A stretch of 5,172 nucleotides of DNA from contig JAUWLO010000145.1 of assembly GCA_030613605.1 (NCBI GenBank), forward strand, positions 1 to 5,172, read 5' to 3'. The translations under genes were made by a program, and so were the position numbers. Below the pieces are notes generated by a model. It was given only the letters and a program-made list of their open reading frames with translations, had not been told where the DNA came from and ran no database searches. Numbering within the stretch: the first letter of the stretch is position 1; each line of letters opens with the position of its first letter. This stretch comes from Gammaproteobacteria bacterium. Its GTDB lineage: Bacteria > Pseudomonadota > Gammaproteobacteria > SZUA-152. This document shows positions 4,857 to 5,172 of the stretch, piece by piece.

Positions 4857-5172
4857 TTACCCCCCCAGAGCTAGTTCAGCCTCTCGGAGACGCTCGCGAG
4901 TGCCCACATCAACCCATAGGCCGTTGTAACACTCACCGCTAACTTGGCCCAGATCCATTGCTTTTCGCAACAGGGGAGCCAGCGGGAAAGTGCCGTCACT
5001 GATACCTGCAAAAAGCCTGGGATGATAAACACCGATGCCGCTGAAGGTATATTGAATATTGCCAGCATTTTTGACCAGACCCTCTTCGAGAGAAAAATCC
5101 CCTTCAGGGTGAAAAGCAGGATTCGGCACCAGCACCAGGTGTGCCAGGTTATCGAGCGAAAAGTTATCAAAC
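4857..5172 (-). CDS. murU: N-acetylmuramate alpha-1-phosphate uridylyltransferase MurU (C-terminal part)
   Basis: The last 104 or so residues of a nucleotidyltransferase; the 5' end lies beyond position 5172. The frame reads FDNFSLDNLAHLVLVPNPAF at the window edge. It continues through YTFSGIGVYHPRLFAG, FPLAPLLRKAMDLGQVSGE and LWVDVGTRERLREAE, which match the C-terminal half of MurU. MurU converts N-acetylmuramate 1-phosphate (made by AmgK) and UTP to UDP-MurNAc in the cytosol, a peptidoglycan recycling route that bypasses de novo synthesis and gives basal fosfomycin resistance in Pseudomonas. The conserved WVDVGT motif near the C terminus helps tell it from general sugar nucleotidyltransferases. 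The gene ends with GGGGGG and tandem TAA stops (4854-4859). The catalytic N-terminal GxGxRxxP-type loop is outside the window. The symbol is by pattern recognition; a related NTP-transferase is the alternative. Confidence 0.85.
   Translation of the reverse strand, partial: FDNFSLDNLAHLVLVPNPAFHPEGDFSLEEGLVKNAGNIQYTFSGIGVYHPRLFAGISDGTFPLAPLLRKAMDLGQVSGECYNGLWVDVGTRERLREAELALGG

Noticed and set aside
4871..5170. 99-codon open frame on the minus strand overlapping murU
   Set aside because: It lies in another frame over a stretch whose murU reading matches known MurU motifs.
1..5172. CRISPR array, tRNA, rRNA, insertion sequence or phage genes
   Set aside because: No regularly spaced repeats, no cloverleaf or rRNA sequence, and no transposase or phage-like frame was seen; nearly all the DNA is accounted for by ordinary coding genes.

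Overview
All genes in this window lie on the minus strand, so transcription runs from position 5172 towards 1. The mixture points to a gammaproteobacterium outside the enterics. It has a UvrY/GacA-type response regulator, a MurU uridylyltransferase of the AmgK-MurU cell-wall recycling route (known from Pseudomonas and relatives, absent from E. coli), and Sec-exported thioredoxin-fold proteins beside a TolC-type outer-membrane factor. Base composition looks moderate. Genus cannot be fixed from the sequence alone.

Layout in transcription order: (1) the 3' part of murU (5172-4857, 5' end outside the window); (2) a 128-bp intergenic region rich in palindromes; (3) uvrY/gacA-like response regulator (4728-4072); (4) a 134-bp gap with a weak terminator candidate and a weak promoter candidate; (5) a compact cluster of a TlpA/ResA-like thioredoxin (3937-3428), a SoxW-like thioredoxin with a CPFC centre (3376-2825), a TolC-family outer-membrane factor (2828-1473), a short HlyD/RND-type periplasmic adaptor (1476-706), an acylphosphatase (706-440), and, after 63 bp, a small cupin protein (376-2).

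Within the cluster, three junctions overlap: ATGA between SoxW-like and TolC-like, ATGA between TolC-like and adaptor, TAATG between adaptor and acylphosphatase. These genes are therefore very likely co-transcribed and translationally coupled. The unusual point is the combination. Two exported thiol-redox proteins sit directly upstream of an outer-membrane factor and a periplasmic adaptor, but no inner-membrane pump (RND, ABC or MFS) and no membrane electron donor (DsbD/CcdA) is present in the window. Either these partners are encoded elsewhere or the set does something other than standard tripartite efflux. This is the best candidate for an undescribed system here, but its function is inference only.

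The second point of interest is the leader of the response-regulator gene. It carries an 18-bp interrupted palindrome, a 12-bp perfect palindrome and a 31-nt hairpin that ends three bases before the Shine-Dalgarno sequence.
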